Shown here: positions 15,959 through 24,712 of the stretch, one piece after another
How the letters are laid out: each line of letters begins with the position of its first letter
Position numbering within the stretch: position 1 is the first letter of the stretch
Assembly: GCF_018332695.1 (NCBI RefSeq)
Contig: NZ_BOQN01000039.1
Location: 1-64,000 of the forward strand
Direction of reading: 5' to 3'
DNA: 64,000 nucleotides
DNA from: Paractinoplanes toevensis
GTDB lineage: Bacteria; Actinomycetota; Actinomycetes; Mycobacteriales; Micromonosporaceae
Notes under the pieces: model-generated
Told to the model about the DNA's origin: nothing
The model's input: the letters and a program-made list of their open reading frames with translations, nothing else
The model's database searches: none
Program-made: the position numbers and the translations under genes

Positions 15959-18049
15959 ATGACGCACTCATGGATGGCCGCCGGTATGGCGGCGACGCTC
16001 AGCCTTACCCCCGCACCGGGCGCTCCCGGTATCGACGAGCAGTACCTCCCGGCCGACAAGGCCGGTCTGGTCACCTCCCGCACCACCGCCAGCAACGTCT
16101 GGGCGACCGTGCAGGCCGAGGGCGGCCTCGGCGAGATCTTCTATCCGACGCTGGGCGGGCCGAGCGCCCGCGCACTGCGGTTCGTGGTCGCCGACCGGCA
16201 CGGCCACGCCGTCCTGGCCACATCGTCACCACAGGTCACGGTGCGCACCGAACTCACCGACGAACGCAGCCTCAGCTTCCGGCAGACGTTCACCGCGCGG
16301 GACCGCTCGTGGCGGCTCACGGCCAACTACGTGACCGATCCGGATCGCGACACCGTCCTGGTCGGGCTCGATCTCGCCGGGCACGGCCGGGACCTCTACG
16401 CGATCTACGACCCGGCCCTCGGCAACACCCGCGGCAACGACGCCGGGCACACCCGCGGGGATGCCCTGGTCGCGAGCGACGGCGGCGTTTCGAGCGCGCT
16501 CACGGCGTACCCCTCGATCCGGGCCGCATCCAGCGGCTATGCCGGGGTCAGCGACGGCCTGACCGATCTGCTGGCCGACGGCCGGCTCGACCGGCGCTAT
16601 CGCGACGCGGCACCGGGCAGCCTCGTGCAGACGGCCGCGCTGGCACCGCGTACCACCCTCGCTCTGGCCTTCGGCACCGGCGAGCGCGACGCGATCGCCG
16701 CGGCCTCCTCCTCTCTGCGGCGCGGCTTCGGCCGCGTCGCTTCGATTTACCGGTACGGCTGGCAGCGGTACCTGAGCAGCCTGCCGAAACCCCCGCCCGC
16801 GGTGTCCGATCGCGACGCCCGGCGCCTGTACCGGGTGTCCACGATGGTGCTCGCGGCCAGCGAGGACAAGACGCATCCCGGGGCGTTCGTGGCGGCGCCG
16901 GCGTCGCCGTGGGCGTTCGGCCGGGACGACCCGTCCGGGCCCTACCACCTGGTCTGGTCGCGCGATCTCTATCAGATCGCCACCGGCCTGATCGCCGCCG
17001 GGGACCGCGCCGCGGCCGGGCGGGCACTGGACTTCCTGTTCACCGTGCAGCAGAAGCCGGACGGCTCGTTCCCGCAGAACTCGCAGGTCGACGGCGTGCC
17101 GGTGTGGAGCGGGCTGCAGCTCGACGAGGTCGCGCTGCCGATCGTGCTGGCCTACCAGCTCGGCCGGAACGATGCGGCGACCTGGTCCCATGTCCGGCGG
17201 GCCGCCGATTTCCTGCTCGACTACCCGCAGGCGCCGTGGACGCCGCAGGAGCGCTGGGAGAACCAGTCGGGCTACTCCCCCGGCACGATCGCGGCCGAGA
17301 TCGCCGGACTGGTCTGCGCCGCGTCGATCGCCCGCGGGAACGGCGACACCGCCGCGTCGGCGCGCTACCTGGCCACCGCGGACGACTGGCACGCCCGGTT
17401 GAAGTCGTGGACGGTGACCAGCACCGGCCCGTACTCGGCGCAGCCCTACTTCCTGCGGCTGACCAAGGACGGCCAGCCGAACGCCGGCACCACCTACGCC
17501 ATCGGGGACAGCGGGCCGGCCGCCGCCGACCAGCGCACGGTGGTCGACCCCAGCTTCCTGGAGCTGGTCCGCCTCGGTGTGCTGCCCGCCGCCGACCCGG
17601 ACGTCCGCAACACGCTGCGGGTGGTCGACGCCCAGCTCGGGGTGGCCACGCCCAACGGGTTCTTCTGGCACCGGGCGTCGTTCGACGGCTTCGGCGAGAA
17701 GGCGGACGGGTCGCCGTGGGACTACGGCCTGCCGGACGGCTCGCTGATCACGCACGGGCGGGCGTGGCCGCTGCTCAACGGTGAGCGGGGTGAATACGCC
17801 CTGGCCGCGGGCGCCCGGGCGGACGCACGCAAGCAGCTGGCCACGATGACCCGGGCGGCCGGCCCGACCGCGATGCTCTCCGAGCAGGTCTGGGACCTCT
17901 ATCCGCCCGCGTTCGCACCGGGCACGCCGACGTTCTCGGCCACCCCACTGACCTGGGCCCACGCGCAGTACGTCCGGCTTGCCCGGAACATCCAGGCCGG
18001 GCGGGTGATGGAGCAACCGGAGGTGGTCGCGGCGCGATACCTCGGTTGA
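15959..18049 (+). CDS. GH15 glucoamylase/glucodextranase-like enzyme
   Basis: A 696-residue protein. AAGGAGG lies 5 bases before ATG 15959; the far longer open frame upstream overlaps the reductase gene and is not used. A short N-terminal hydrophobic segment may be a signal peptide. The N-terminal beta-domain of glucodextranase type covers about residues 25-270 (EQYLPADKAGLVTSRT). The alpha/alpha-barrel GH15 domain follows, with HLVWSRDLYQIATGLIAAGD, the catalytic-acid region of ERWENQSGYSPGTIAAEI, and the second acid region near LITHGRAWPLLNGERGEY. Expected action: release of glucose from alpha-glucans or dextran. Confidence 0.88.
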   Translation: MTHSWMAAGMAATLSLTPAPGAPGIDEQYLPADKAGLVTSRTTASNVWATVQAEGGLGEIFYPTLGGPSARALRFVVADRHGHAVLATSSPQVTVRTELTDERSLSFRQTFTARDRSWRLTANYVTDPDRDTVLVGLDLAGHGRDLYAIYDPALGNTRGNDAGHTRGDALVASDGGVSSALTAYPSIRAASSGYAGVSDGLTDLLADGRLDRRYRDAAPGSLVQTAALAPRTTLALAFGTGERDAIAAASSSLRRGFGRVASIYRYGWQRYLSSLPKPPPAVSDRDARRLYRVSTMVLAASEDKTHPGAFVAAPASPWAFGRDDPSGPYHLVWSRDLYQIATGLIAAGDRAAAGRALDFLFTVQQKPDGSFPQNSQVDGVPVWSGLQLDEVALPIVLAYQLGRNDAATWSHVRRAADFLLDYPQAPWTPQERWENQSGYSPGTIAAEIAGLVCAASIARGNGDTAASARYLATADDWHARLKSWTVTSTGPYSAQPYFLRLTKDGQPNAGTTYAIGDSGPAAADQRTVVDPSFLELVRLGVLPAADPDVRNTLRVVDAQLGVATPNGFFWHRASFDGFGEKADGSPWDYGLPDGSLITHGRAWPLLNGERGEYALAAGARADARKQLATMTRAAGPTAMLSEQVWDLYPPAFAPGTPTFSATPLTWAHAQYVRLARNIQAGRVMEQPEVVAARYLG

Positions 18050-18096
18050 CAAGGTTGGCTAATACGATTAGCTTTAAGCTAACGAAATTAGCCAAC
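18046..18096. promoter_or_regulatory. Double TetR-type operator over a promoter
   Basis: Four GCTAA boxes form two adjacent palindromes, GCTAATACGATTAGC (18058-18072) and GCTAACGAAATTAGC (18078-18092), with centres 20 bp apart. The whole site is also symmetric about 18075: outer arms GTTGGCTAAT/ATTAGCCAAC and inner arms TTAGCTT/AAGCTAA. A TTGACA at 18046-18051 with a weak -10 (TAGCTT, 18069) 17 bp downstream overlaps it. It precedes the hydrolase-TetR operon, so autorepression by that TetR is likely. Confidence 0.75.
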
Positions 18097-18107
18097 AGGG
18101 AGATGTC

Positions 18108-18944
18108 ATGACCGAGTTCCTCAGCACCGGCGGCGGCACCATCGCGTACGAGGTGGCCGGCGACGGCCCCCTCGTCGTGCTCGCGCACGGCATGGGCGAC
18201 AGCCGCACCTCCTACCGCTTCGTGATCCCGCAACTGGTCGCGGCCGGCTACCGGGTCGCCGCCGCCGACCTGCGCGGCTGCGGCGAGTCCAGCACCGACT
18301 GGCCCTCGTTCAGCCGCACCGACATCGCCGCCGACCTGATCGCCCTGATCCGCCACCTCGGCGGCCCGGCCGTGCTGGTCGGCCAGTCGATCTCCGGCGG
18401 TGCCGCCACCATCGCCGCCGCCCAGGCCCCCGAGCTGATCAGCGGCATCGTCGAGCTCGCACCGTTCACCCGCGCCCAGTCGATCAAGCTCGGCGACTTC
18501 CGGGTCAAGCGGTACCGGGCCGGCGCGACCAGGCTGCTCGGCACCGGCCTCCTGGGCAGCGTGAAGATGTGGCTCAGCTACCTCGACCTCGCCTACCCCG
18601 GTCGCCGGCCGGCTGACTGGGCCGAGCAGATCGAGCGGATCCGCAGCCAGATGAGCGAGCCCGCCCGGATGAAGGCGATGCAGAAGATGGGCATGTCCAA
18701 GCCCACCGACGCCCGCGACCACCTCGCCGGCGTGCAGTGCCCCGCCCTCATCGTCGAAGGCTCCCTCGACCCCGACTGGGTCGACCCGCGGGCCGAGGGA
18801 GAGGCCATCGTGGCGGCGCTGCCCGACGGGATCGGCGAGCTGGCAGTGATCGAGGGGGCCGGACACTACCCGCACACCCAGTACCCCGACGAGACCGTCG
18901 CGCTGCTGCTGCCGTTCCTCGCCCGGACGGCCGCCCGTGCCTAG
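18108..18944 (+). CDS. Alpha/beta hydrolase
   Basis: A 278-residue cytoplasmic hydrolase. The oxyanion segment LAHGMGDS, nucleophile elbow GQSISGG (about residue 90), acid near EGSLDPDW and the final His in GAGHYPHTQ are seen. GGGAG lies just before the ATG. The downstream TetR gene overlaps its end by 8 bases, so they are translationally coupled and share the operator at 18054-18096. Substrate unknown; it may remove the TetR inducer. Confidence 0.88.
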   Translation: MTEFLSTGGGTIAYEVAGDGPLVVLAHGMGDSRTSYRFVIPQLVAAGYRVAAADLRGCGESSTDWPSFSRTDIAADLIALIRHLGGPAVLVGQSISGGAATIAAAQAPELISGIVELAPFTRAQSIKLGDFRVKRYRAGATRLLGTGLLGSVKMWLSYLDLAYPGRRPADWAEQIERIRSQMSEPARMKAMQKMGMSKPTDARDHLAGVQCPALIVEGSLDPDWVDPRAEGEAIVAALPDGIGELAVIEGAGHYPHTQYPDETVALLLPFLARTAARA

Positions 18945-19518
18945 GGCCGGCCTCGACCCGGCGGCCGTGGTCGCCGCCGCCGCCGCCCTCGCCGACGAGA
19001 CCGGCCCGGCCGGCGTGACGATGGGCCTGGTCGCGGAGCGGCTCGGGGTGCGCACCCCGTCGCTCTACAAACACATCGACAGCCTCGCCGACCTCAACCA
19101 CGGCATCGCCGCGCTGGCCATGGCCGAGGCGGCCGACGCGATCCGCGACGCGGTCGCCGGCCTCTCCGGCCGGGACGCCCTGGCCGCGATGTGCCGGGCC
19201 TTCCGCGACTACGTGCTGAAACACCCCGGCCGCTACGCCGCCACCACCGGCGCGACCGCCACCGGACCGGGCGACCCGCTCGCCCTGGCCGGCGAACGGG
19301 TGATCGGGTCGATGGCGGCGGTCCTGCGCGGCTACCGCATCGAACCGGACCAGATGAACCACGCCCTGCGCACGCTGCGCAGCCTGCTGCACGGCTTCGC
19401 GACCCTGCAGGCCGCCAACGGCTTCCAGTGGGACGCCGATCAGGAGGTGAGCTTCACCTGGCTGATCGACTTCGCCCACCGCGGCCTCATGTCCATGTCA
19501 CCGGACTCCCCGTCGTGA
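18937..19518 (+). CDS. TetR-family regulator (WHG-type C-terminus)
   Basis: A 193-residue repressor. The HTH is at about residues 15-50 (VTMGLVAERLGVRTPSLYKH). The C-terminal domain has FRDYVLKHPGRYAATT and LLHGFATLQAANGF, typical of the WHG-domain group. GTG 18937 lies inside the end of the hydrolase gene. It most likely binds the double palindrome upstream of the operon. Its last 32 bases overlap a convergent gene of unknown function. Confidence 0.9.
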   Translation: MPRAGLDPAAVVAAAAALADETGPAGVTMGLVAERLGVRTPSLYKHIDSLADLNHGIAALAMAEAADAIRDAVAGLSGRDALAAMCRAFRDYVLKHPGRYAATTGATATGPGDPLALAGERVIGSMAAVLRGYRIEPDQMNHALRTLRSLLHGFATLQAANGFQWDADQEVSFTWLIDFAHRGLMSMSPDSPS

Positions 19519-20248
19519 CCGACGCCGCACCCAGCCGCCGCAGCATCCCCAGCAGGTGCGCGAAATCCGCCCCCGTCCGGGACCGGACCTCGGCCACCAG
19601 CCGGCGCGGCGTCGTCGGCAGGAAGTCGGCGAACGGCTTCCTCGACGACAACCGGACCGTGCGACCGTCGCCGGACAGTTCCAGCTCATCGCCCGGCAAC
19701 GCCTGCTGCTCGAAACGAGTGGCCCGGAACAGCTCGACCGGCGGATCCACGCGAGTGTCGCGCACGAAGAACCCGTCTTCGTCGACACCGATGAAATAGC
19801 GGCCCACGTCGAACCCCCGAGAGAACAACACGGTGCCGGACGCCTCGTCGACCAGCACGGCCTCGTCCGGCAGGCGCGCCTCCTTCTCGAAGAGGTCGAG
19901 CTCGGCCAGCACCCGGGGCACCTCGCCGGCCGGAATGCAGCCGTCGTGGGTCCTCGTCGGCAGGTAGGCGAGCAGCGCCGGGAAGTTCGCACCGCCCGCC
20001 TCCAGCAGCGCCCTCCGCAGGTGCCCGGCGCCCGAACCCAGGTACTCGGAGATCAACTGCATGCGCTCGTGCGCACAGCCGTTCTGCAGCCAGTCCTCCA
20101 CCGCGAAGTGCGCCTCCTCGGTTTCCGCCGTCCAGGGCTCCAACAGACCGAGCCGGCCGTCGGCGCCGAACCCGATCGGGCCGGCCGGCGGCGGTCCCGC
20201 CAGCCCGCCCGCCCAGCAACCGCAATGGACATATGCAGCGAGTCCCAT
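19487..20248 (-). CDS. Protein of unknown function, 253 residues
   Basis: I do not recognise this protein. It starts MGLAAYVHCGCWAGG, with a Cys pair near the N-terminus, has no signal peptide or membrane helix, and is moderately acidic. The middle contains ERMQLISEYLGSGAGHLRRA and a beta-rich second half (DEASGTVLFSRGFDVGRYFI). It follows the 186-residue unknown gene after 12 bp on the same strand, suggesting an operon. Its end overlaps the convergent TetR gene by 32 bases. Confidence 0.6.
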   Translation of the reverse strand: MGLAAYVHCGCWAGGLAGPPPAGPIGFGADGRLGLLEPWTAETEEAHFAVEDWLQNGCAHERMQLISEYLGSGAGHLRRALLEAGGANFPALLAYLPTRTHDGCIPAGEVPRVLAELDLFEKEARLPDEAVLVDEASGTVLFSRGFDVGRYFIGVDEDGFFVRDTRVDPPVELFRATRFEQQALPGDELELSGDGRTVRLSSRKPFADFLPTTPRRLVAEVRSRTGADFAHLLGMLRRLGAASVTTGSPVTWT

Positions 20249-20260
20249 GTGCCGATCCGA

Positions 20261-20821
20261 TCAGACCCGGCCGCGACGCCCGCGCCGGGGTGCCGCCGGG
20301 GCCGGAACCGGGCTGGTCAGCCGGTCGGGCCAGGCGAACTCCAGCGCACCGCCGGACCGCTCGAACTCGGCGGCCAGCCCGGCCAGCCGGCGGACCGCCC
20401 CGGACAGCTGCGCCGGCGACCACGGGAACGGATCGGAACTGAAGATGCCCCAGCTCCCCCGGGCCAGCTCGGGCGGCACCGCCGGCCGGCCGTGCTCGAC
20501 CGCGTCGTGCACCACCCCGGCCAGCACCTCGGCCACCCCCAGCGGGCGCTTGTTGGCCGCCAGCAGGCGACGGCTGCGGTCGGCCGCGTCGTGCCGTGGC
20601 TTACCGCCGACCACCCGCATGTTGCCGAACACCCCGCCACCCGCGATCGATCCGAACACGCCCTCGGACATGCCGAGCTCGCACTCGGTCGCCGCATGCG
20701 CCAGGTCGTGCGGCACCCGCCACTTCCGGTCGAAGCCGGGCAGCTCGAGCACCACCCCGTCGGCCCGGCGGACGGTCGCCAGGGTGGATCCGCCCGCCGC
20801 CCGCGCGAACGTGATTAACAT
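20261..20821 (-). CDS. Protein of unknown function, 186 residues
   Basis: Not recognised. ATG 20821 (MLITFARAAGGSTLATVRR) is the likely start; the longer frame overlaps the divergent SRPBCC gene. The N-terminal half includes DRKWRVPHDLAHAATECELG, with a His-Asp-x-x-His-like stretch, and the C-terminus is Arg/Pro-rich. No signal peptide or membrane segment. It is probably co-transcribed with the 253-residue unknown gene downstream. Confidence 0.6.
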   Translation of the reverse strand: MLITFARAAGGSTLATVRRADGVVLELPGFDRKWRVPHDLAHAATECELGMSEGVFGSIAGGGVFGNMRVVGGKPRHDAADRSRRLLAANKRPLGVAEVLAGVVHDAVEHGRPAVPPELARGSWGIFSSDPFPWSPAQLSGAVRRLAGLAAEFERSGGALEFAWPDRLTSPVPAPAAPRRGRRGRV

Positions 20822-20889
20822 GCCTCGATGGTCGCCCGCCCGCCCGCGAGCGGCCAGCGAATTACCGCCGATGTTGCCAGGATGGGGAG

Positions 20890-21288
20890 ATGCCGACCGA
20901 CACCGCGCACCTCGCCGAACGCATCGACCGTCCCGCCGCCGACGTGTACGCCTACGTCGCCGACCCCGCGCACCTGCCCGACTGGGCGCCCGGCCTCGGC
21001 GAAAAGGTGGAGCGGGACGGCGACGAGTGGTTCGTCGTGACACCGGGCGGCCGGGTCAAGGTCGTGTTCGCCCCGCCCAACGAGTTCGGCGTGCTCGACC
21101 ACGTGGCGACCTTCCCGAACGGCGAGAGCTTTCTCAACCCGCTCCGCGTGGTCCCCTACGGCGACGGTTCGGAGATCGTCTTCAGCGTGCGCCGCGCGCC
21201 TGGCACCCCGGACGAGGACTTCGCCCGCGACACCGGCCTGGTCGCCGCCGACCTGGCCCGCCTCAAGGGAATCTTGGAGGCGCGCTGA
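20890..21288 (+). CDS. SRPBCC (START-like) family protein
   Basis: A 132-residue single-domain protein. The opening ERIDRPAADVYAYVADPAHLPDWAP is the classic beginning of polyketide-cyclase/SRPBCC proteins, which bind hydrophobic ligands in a deep pocket. It is divergent from the unknown pair by 68 bp and convergent with a TetR gene 7 bp away. Ligand unknown. Confidence 0.85.
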   Translation: MPTDTAHLAERIDRPAADVYAYVADPAHLPDWAPGLGEKVERDGDEWFVVTPGGRVKVVFAPPNEFGVLDHVATFPNGESFLNPLRVVPYGDGSEIVFSVRRAPGTPDEDFARDTGLVAADLARLKGILEAR

Positions 21289-21295
21289 GCAGGGC

Positions 21296-21847
21296 CTACG
21301 TCGCGTCGCGGGCCTCGGCGATCAGGAAGGCCGCTACCGCATCGAAGGGCTCCAGCGAGCGCTCGGCCCGGGACAGCACGACCGCGCCCTCGGCCGCCGC
21401 GACCACGGTGGCGGCGAACGCCTCCGGGTGGGGATGGCCGCCCAGGGCCAGCAACTCGGCGAGCCGGGCGCGCCACGAGCGGAACACGGCCGCGGTGCGG
21501 GCCATCATCTCGTCGGAGCGGGTCGCCACGGTGACCGCGAGCACCGCGCAGCCGGCGGTGGTGTCGCTCTCCTCCAGCAGCGACCGCCAGATGCCCAGGT
21601 AGGTCTCGGTCACCCGGTCCGGGGTCGCGCCCTCCAGGCCGGCCAATGCCCGGAGGGTGTCCTCCCCGGCCGCGTCCAGGGCGGCCTCGACCAGCTGGTC
21701 CTTGCCACCCGGGAAGTGGTGGTAGATCGAGCCGCGCGGCGTGCCGGTCGCCTGCAGCACCTCGGCGAACGACGTCCCCTGTAAACCTTGCCGGGCGAGC
21801 AGCCGCACCGCCCCGTGAATCATCCGTTCCCGTACGCCCTCGGCCAC
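21296..21847 (-). CDS. TetR/AcrR-family regulator
   Basis: A 183-residue repressor with an HTH at about residues 10-50 (GTSFAEVLQATGTPRGSIYHHFPGG region). The C-terminal domain resembles the LmrA/YxaF group. No divergent target gene is obvious. A short inverted repeat CCTAG-GAGG-CTAGG at 21912-21925 upstream could be its operator. Confidence 0.88.
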   Translation of the reverse strand: MAEGVRERMIHGAVRLLARQGLQGTSFAEVLQATGTPRGSIYHHFPGGKDQLVEAALDAAGEDTLRALAGLEGATPDRVTETYLGIWRSLLEESDTTAGCAVLAVTVATRSDEMMARTAAVFRSWRARLAELLALGGHPHPEAFAATVVAAAEGAVVLSRAERSLEPFDAVAAFLIAEARDAT

Positions 21848-22214
21848 GCGTAGCCCCCTCCGCTTCCGCCGAACCGCCCCTCGGTCGCCCGGCGCACACC
21901 GGCTAAAGCGTCCTAGGAGGCTAGGTATCCGATTTCTCCACGTCCCAGTCCTTTGTGGAGTAATTCGACAGGGAGGTTACGTCCATGTGGCAAGTCCCGC
22001 ACGGGCGACCCCGATCGGATGAGCCGCGGACCGCCCGGCCGCGCCGCTCGTTGAACAGGTCGTGCGGGATCTTCTGGAACGTCGCGGCATGGATCTGGCC
22101 CTGATCATCGGCCTGACCGTCTTCTACGGCTTGTTCATCGGCGTCGCCCTGAGCCGATGAACCCGGCCCGGCACCGATAGCCCGGCGGCCCGGCACACCG
22201 GCCGGCCCAGCGGA
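21848..22214. other. 367-bp intergenic stretch with hairpin and a possible small ORF
   Basis: The stretch holds the CCTAG-N4-CTAGG repeat (21912-21925), a hairpin with CTCCAC/GTGGAG arms (21936-21960), and a good ribosome binding site GGGAGG at 21971-21976 followed by ATG 21985 and GTG 21987. The ATG frame gives 39 residues without features. The GTG frame stops after 11 codons, then stays open in the same frame to 22160, where a small hydrophobic peptide is encoded. Confidence 0.5.
22062..22160 (+). CDS. Possible small single-pass membrane protein
   Basis: A 32-residue reading frame from GTG 22062 (or 23 residues from ATG 22089). It reads as a short charged helix (RDLLERRG) and one hydrophobic helix (DLALIIGLTVFYGLFIGVAL) ending in Ser-Arg. 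Third codon positions are strongly GC, as in real genes here. No convincing ribosome binding site lies directly upstream. Could be a real small protein or the 3' remnant of a larger one. Confidence 0.3.
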   Translation: MRDLLERRGMDLALIIGLTVFYGLFIGVALSR

Positions 22215-23213
22215 TCAACTCACAGCCGGCTGCCCACTGCCCGGAACGCTGCTGCTCGCGGCATACGTGGCCACCGGCAGCGGCGGGCCGACCGGCACGT
22301 AGTCCTCCAGCAGCGCCGGGGTGAGGCCGGCCCGGTGGATGGCGCGCAGCGCGGCCAGGAAGTCCTGCACGAACGCCGGGCGGAAGTGCATCAGGATGAT
22401 GTCGCCGCGCTGCACGGCCCTGCCCTCCTGGTAGCGGACCTTGCCCTCGTGGACCGTCTCCTTCCACATGAACGCGGCCGTCATCCCGCATTCCTTGGCC
22501 ACCCGCAGCGTCGTCGAGTCCTTGTCGCCGAACGGCGGCCGGAACAGCACCGGGCGGCGACCGTACCACTGGGCGAGCCGGTCGGCGCCGTCGCAGATCT
22601 GGTGCTTCTGGAAACCGTACGAGCGGCCGGCCAGCTCGGGGTGGGAGACGGTGTGCGCCTCGATCACCGCGCCGTAGGAGCGCAGCCGGTCGAAGAAGGC
22701 CGGGTCGTCGTGGATCGCGTCGGTGGTCAGGAACAGCGTCACCGGGATGTGCGCCGCGGCGAACAGCTTGATCGCCTCGGGGTTCTTCAGGTAACCGTCG
22801 TCGATGGTCAGGAACGCCACCGGCTGGGTGACCGGCACCCGGGACAGGAACGGCACCTGGTCACCCGGCGGGAGCACGATCGGTTCCGGCGCGGGCGGCG
22901 GCAGGAACTGCGGCACGTCGGAGAGCTTCCAGCCCACCGGCGCCGGCAGCGCCGAGGTCGGGACAGCCATCCCGGAGGTCACCCCGATCGGCCCGCCCGG
23001 GGTGGCGGTTTCCAAGGTCGGCCCGGTGTAGGACGGGAGCGGGGACGGCGTTGACGACGGCGTCACCGACGGCGACGCGGCGGGGCGCAGCGCCCGGCCC
23101 GCGCTCCAGCCGCCGGCGGCCGGCACCAGGATCATCGCGGCGAAAACGGCGCCCACCACGATGCGGCGCCGCGACAGCTGGATCACCCGCGGCACCCTAC
23201 TCGCCGCGGGCAA
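22215..23213 (-). CDS. Membrane-anchored polysaccharide deacetylase (CE4)
   Basis: A protein of up to 332 residues. An N-terminal hydrophobic anchor (RRIVVGAVFAAMILVPAAGG) and a Ser/Pro-rich linker precede a NodB-type domain. Metal and catalytic motifs are TIDDGY, HTVSHPELAG and RPPFGDKD. It should remove acetyl groups from cell-wall or extracellular polymers. The start is uncertain: TTG 23213, GTG 23195 or GTG 23186. It is 5-30 bp behind the ferric-reductase-like gene on the same strand, so they form an operon. Confidence 0.9.
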   Translation of the reverse strand: MPAASRVPRVIQLSRRRIVVGAVFAAMILVPAAGGWSAGRALRPAASPSVTPSSTPSPLPSYTGPTLETATPGGPIGVTSGMAVPTSALPAPVGWKLSDVPQFLPPPAPEPIVLPPGDQVPFLSRVPVTQPVAFLTIDDGYLKNPEAIKLFAAAHIPVTLFLTTDAIHDDPAFFDRLRSYGAVIEAHTVSHPELAGRSYGFQKHQICDGADRLAQWYGRRPVLFRPPFGDKDSTTLRVAKECGMTAAFMWKETVHEGKVRYQEGRAVQRGDIILMHFRPAFVQDFLAALRAIHRAGLTPALLEDYVPVGPPLPVATYAASSSVPGSGQPAVS

Positions 23214-23217
23214 ACGA

Positions 23218-24561
23218 TCAGCTCGCCAGCCGGAACACCTCCGCGTGCAGCTGCTGGGCGGGCACCTTCAGTTCGCGCAGGCTGCGCAGCACGGCGTCGG
23301 TCATTCCGGCCGGCCCGCAGACGAACACGTCACGTTCCACGATGTCCGGGACCAGCTCGGCGAGGGCGGCGGGGCTGAACGGCTGGTTGCTCTCGGTGGT
23401 GCGGCCGGTGAGCAGGTGCAGGTGCTGACCCCGTACGGAAGCGATGTTGTGCATTTCGCCGAGCAGGACCGCCTCGGCGCGGTCGCGGACCCGGTAGAGC
23501 ACCACGACGTCGCCGGTGAGGCGTTCGTCCTCCATCAGCGAGCGGATCGGCGTCACCCCGATGCCGCCGGCGATCAGCAGGGACTTGCCGGTCACCCGGC
23601 GGGCCGAGGTGAACGCCCCGTACGGCCCTTCGGCGAACACTTTCGTGCCGATCGGCAGCCCGCGCAACCCGGCGCTGGTGGTGCCGATGCCCTTCGCCGT
23701 CAGGCGGAGGGAGCGGCCGTCCGGCGCCGCGGAGAGTGACCACGGATTGACCTGCCACCACCGGTTGTGACCGAGGAACCGCCACAGGAAGAACTGGCCG
23801 GCCCGGGCGTCGAGCCTGCCGAGGTCGTGGCCGGTGACGTAGACCGAGACGACGTCGTCGGCCTCGGGCACGACCGCGGCGACCTTCAGCTGGTGGCGGG
23901 CGTTGCGGACCAGGGGCGTCAGCACCCGGCCGGTGATCAGCGCGCCCAGCGCGAACGCCCACAGCCCCCACCAGTACACCTGGGTGAGGACGTTGGCCTT
24001 GAACGCGCTGCCCTCGTAGACCTGGTGCACGATGCCGAGCGTGACGAGCACATAGACCAGCAGGTGCACGGTGTGCCATGCCTCGTAGGACAGTTTGCGG
24101 CGGGCGATACGCACCGACAGGCCGGCCACCACGACCACGAGCACCGCGGCGATCATGCCGAGGAGCACCGGCATCTGCTTGGCGAGGTTGGAGATCTCGG
24201 CGAAGAACGAGATCTGGTCGAGCTTCGAGTAACCCAGCAGCACGAACGTGGGATGCAGCAGGACCAGCCAGAAGATGGTGAAACCGGTCCAGCGGTGCCA
24301 GGTGGTCAGCTTGTCCATGCCGATCCGGCGGTCGAGGAACGGCAACCGGGCGATCAGCAGCAGTTGCAACGCCATGACGAAGGCCAGGTGCAGGCCCAGG
24401 AAGCGGCCGATCGAGGTCAGGGTGTTGTGCGCCGGCGTGGCCGGGGTGGCGAACATCAACTCGACGATCACCAGATTGGCGATCAGGAAGATCCAGAGGG
24501 CAAGATGGGCGCGGCGGACGGGCGCGGCGGGGCGGGTTTGTGACGGACTGACGGCGATCAT
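23218..24561 (-). CDS. Ferric-reductase-like flavocytochrome
   Basis: A 447-residue protein. Six hydrophobic helices make a ferric-reductase-like haem-binding membrane domain (histidines in LHLAFVM, TWHRWTGF, LHPTFV, EAWHTVHLLVY). A ferredoxin-NADP reductase-type module follows: FAD motif NPWSLSAAP, NAD-binding IAGGIGVTPIRSL, and VFVCGPAGMTDAV near the end. It would move electrons from NAD(P)H across the membrane. ATG 24561 has GGGGAG 6 bases upstream; the longer frame overlaps the divergent carboxypeptidase promoter. The acceptor (iron, or a cell-surface redox partner) is unknown. Confidence 0.9.
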   Translation of the reverse strand: MIAVSPSQTRPAAPVRRAHLALWIFLIANLVIVELMFATPATPAHNTLTSIGRFLGLHLAFVMALQLLLIARLPFLDRRIGMDKLTTWHRWTGFTIFWLVLLHPTFVLLGYSKLDQISFFAEISNLAKQMPVLLGMIAAVLVVVVAGLSVRIARRKLSYEAWHTVHLLVYVLVTLGIVHQVYEGSAFKANVLTQVYWWGLWAFALGALITGRVLTPLVRNARHQLKVAAVVPEADDVVSVYVTGHDLGRLDARAGQFFLWRFLGHNRWWQVNPWSLSAAPDGRSLRLTAKGIGTTSAGLRGLPIGTKVFAEGPYGAFTSARRVTGKSLLIAGGIGVTPIRSLMEDERLTGDVVVLYRVRDRAEAVLLGEMHNIASVRGQHLHLLTGRTTESNQPFSPAALAELVPDIVERDVFVCGPAGMTDAVLRSLRELKVPAQQLHAEVFRLAS

Positions 24562-24712
24562 CCGATTCTCCCCAGGTGGCATGGCCGTGCGTGTAACCAC
24601 AGGTAGCGGACGTAGGGTCAGCGCGCTATCGATCTGCTGACAAGTGGGTTGGCACTGGCCGGGAATACTGGTCACGCGCCCGGGCTGGTCCGGGCCGGTG
24701 AGGAGCGGGTTG

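Noticed and set aside
21987..22160. Second selenoprotein through TGA at 22020
   Set aside because: No SECIS hairpin with a GGTCT-like loop follows, and the 11 codons before the stop have no recognisable sequence.
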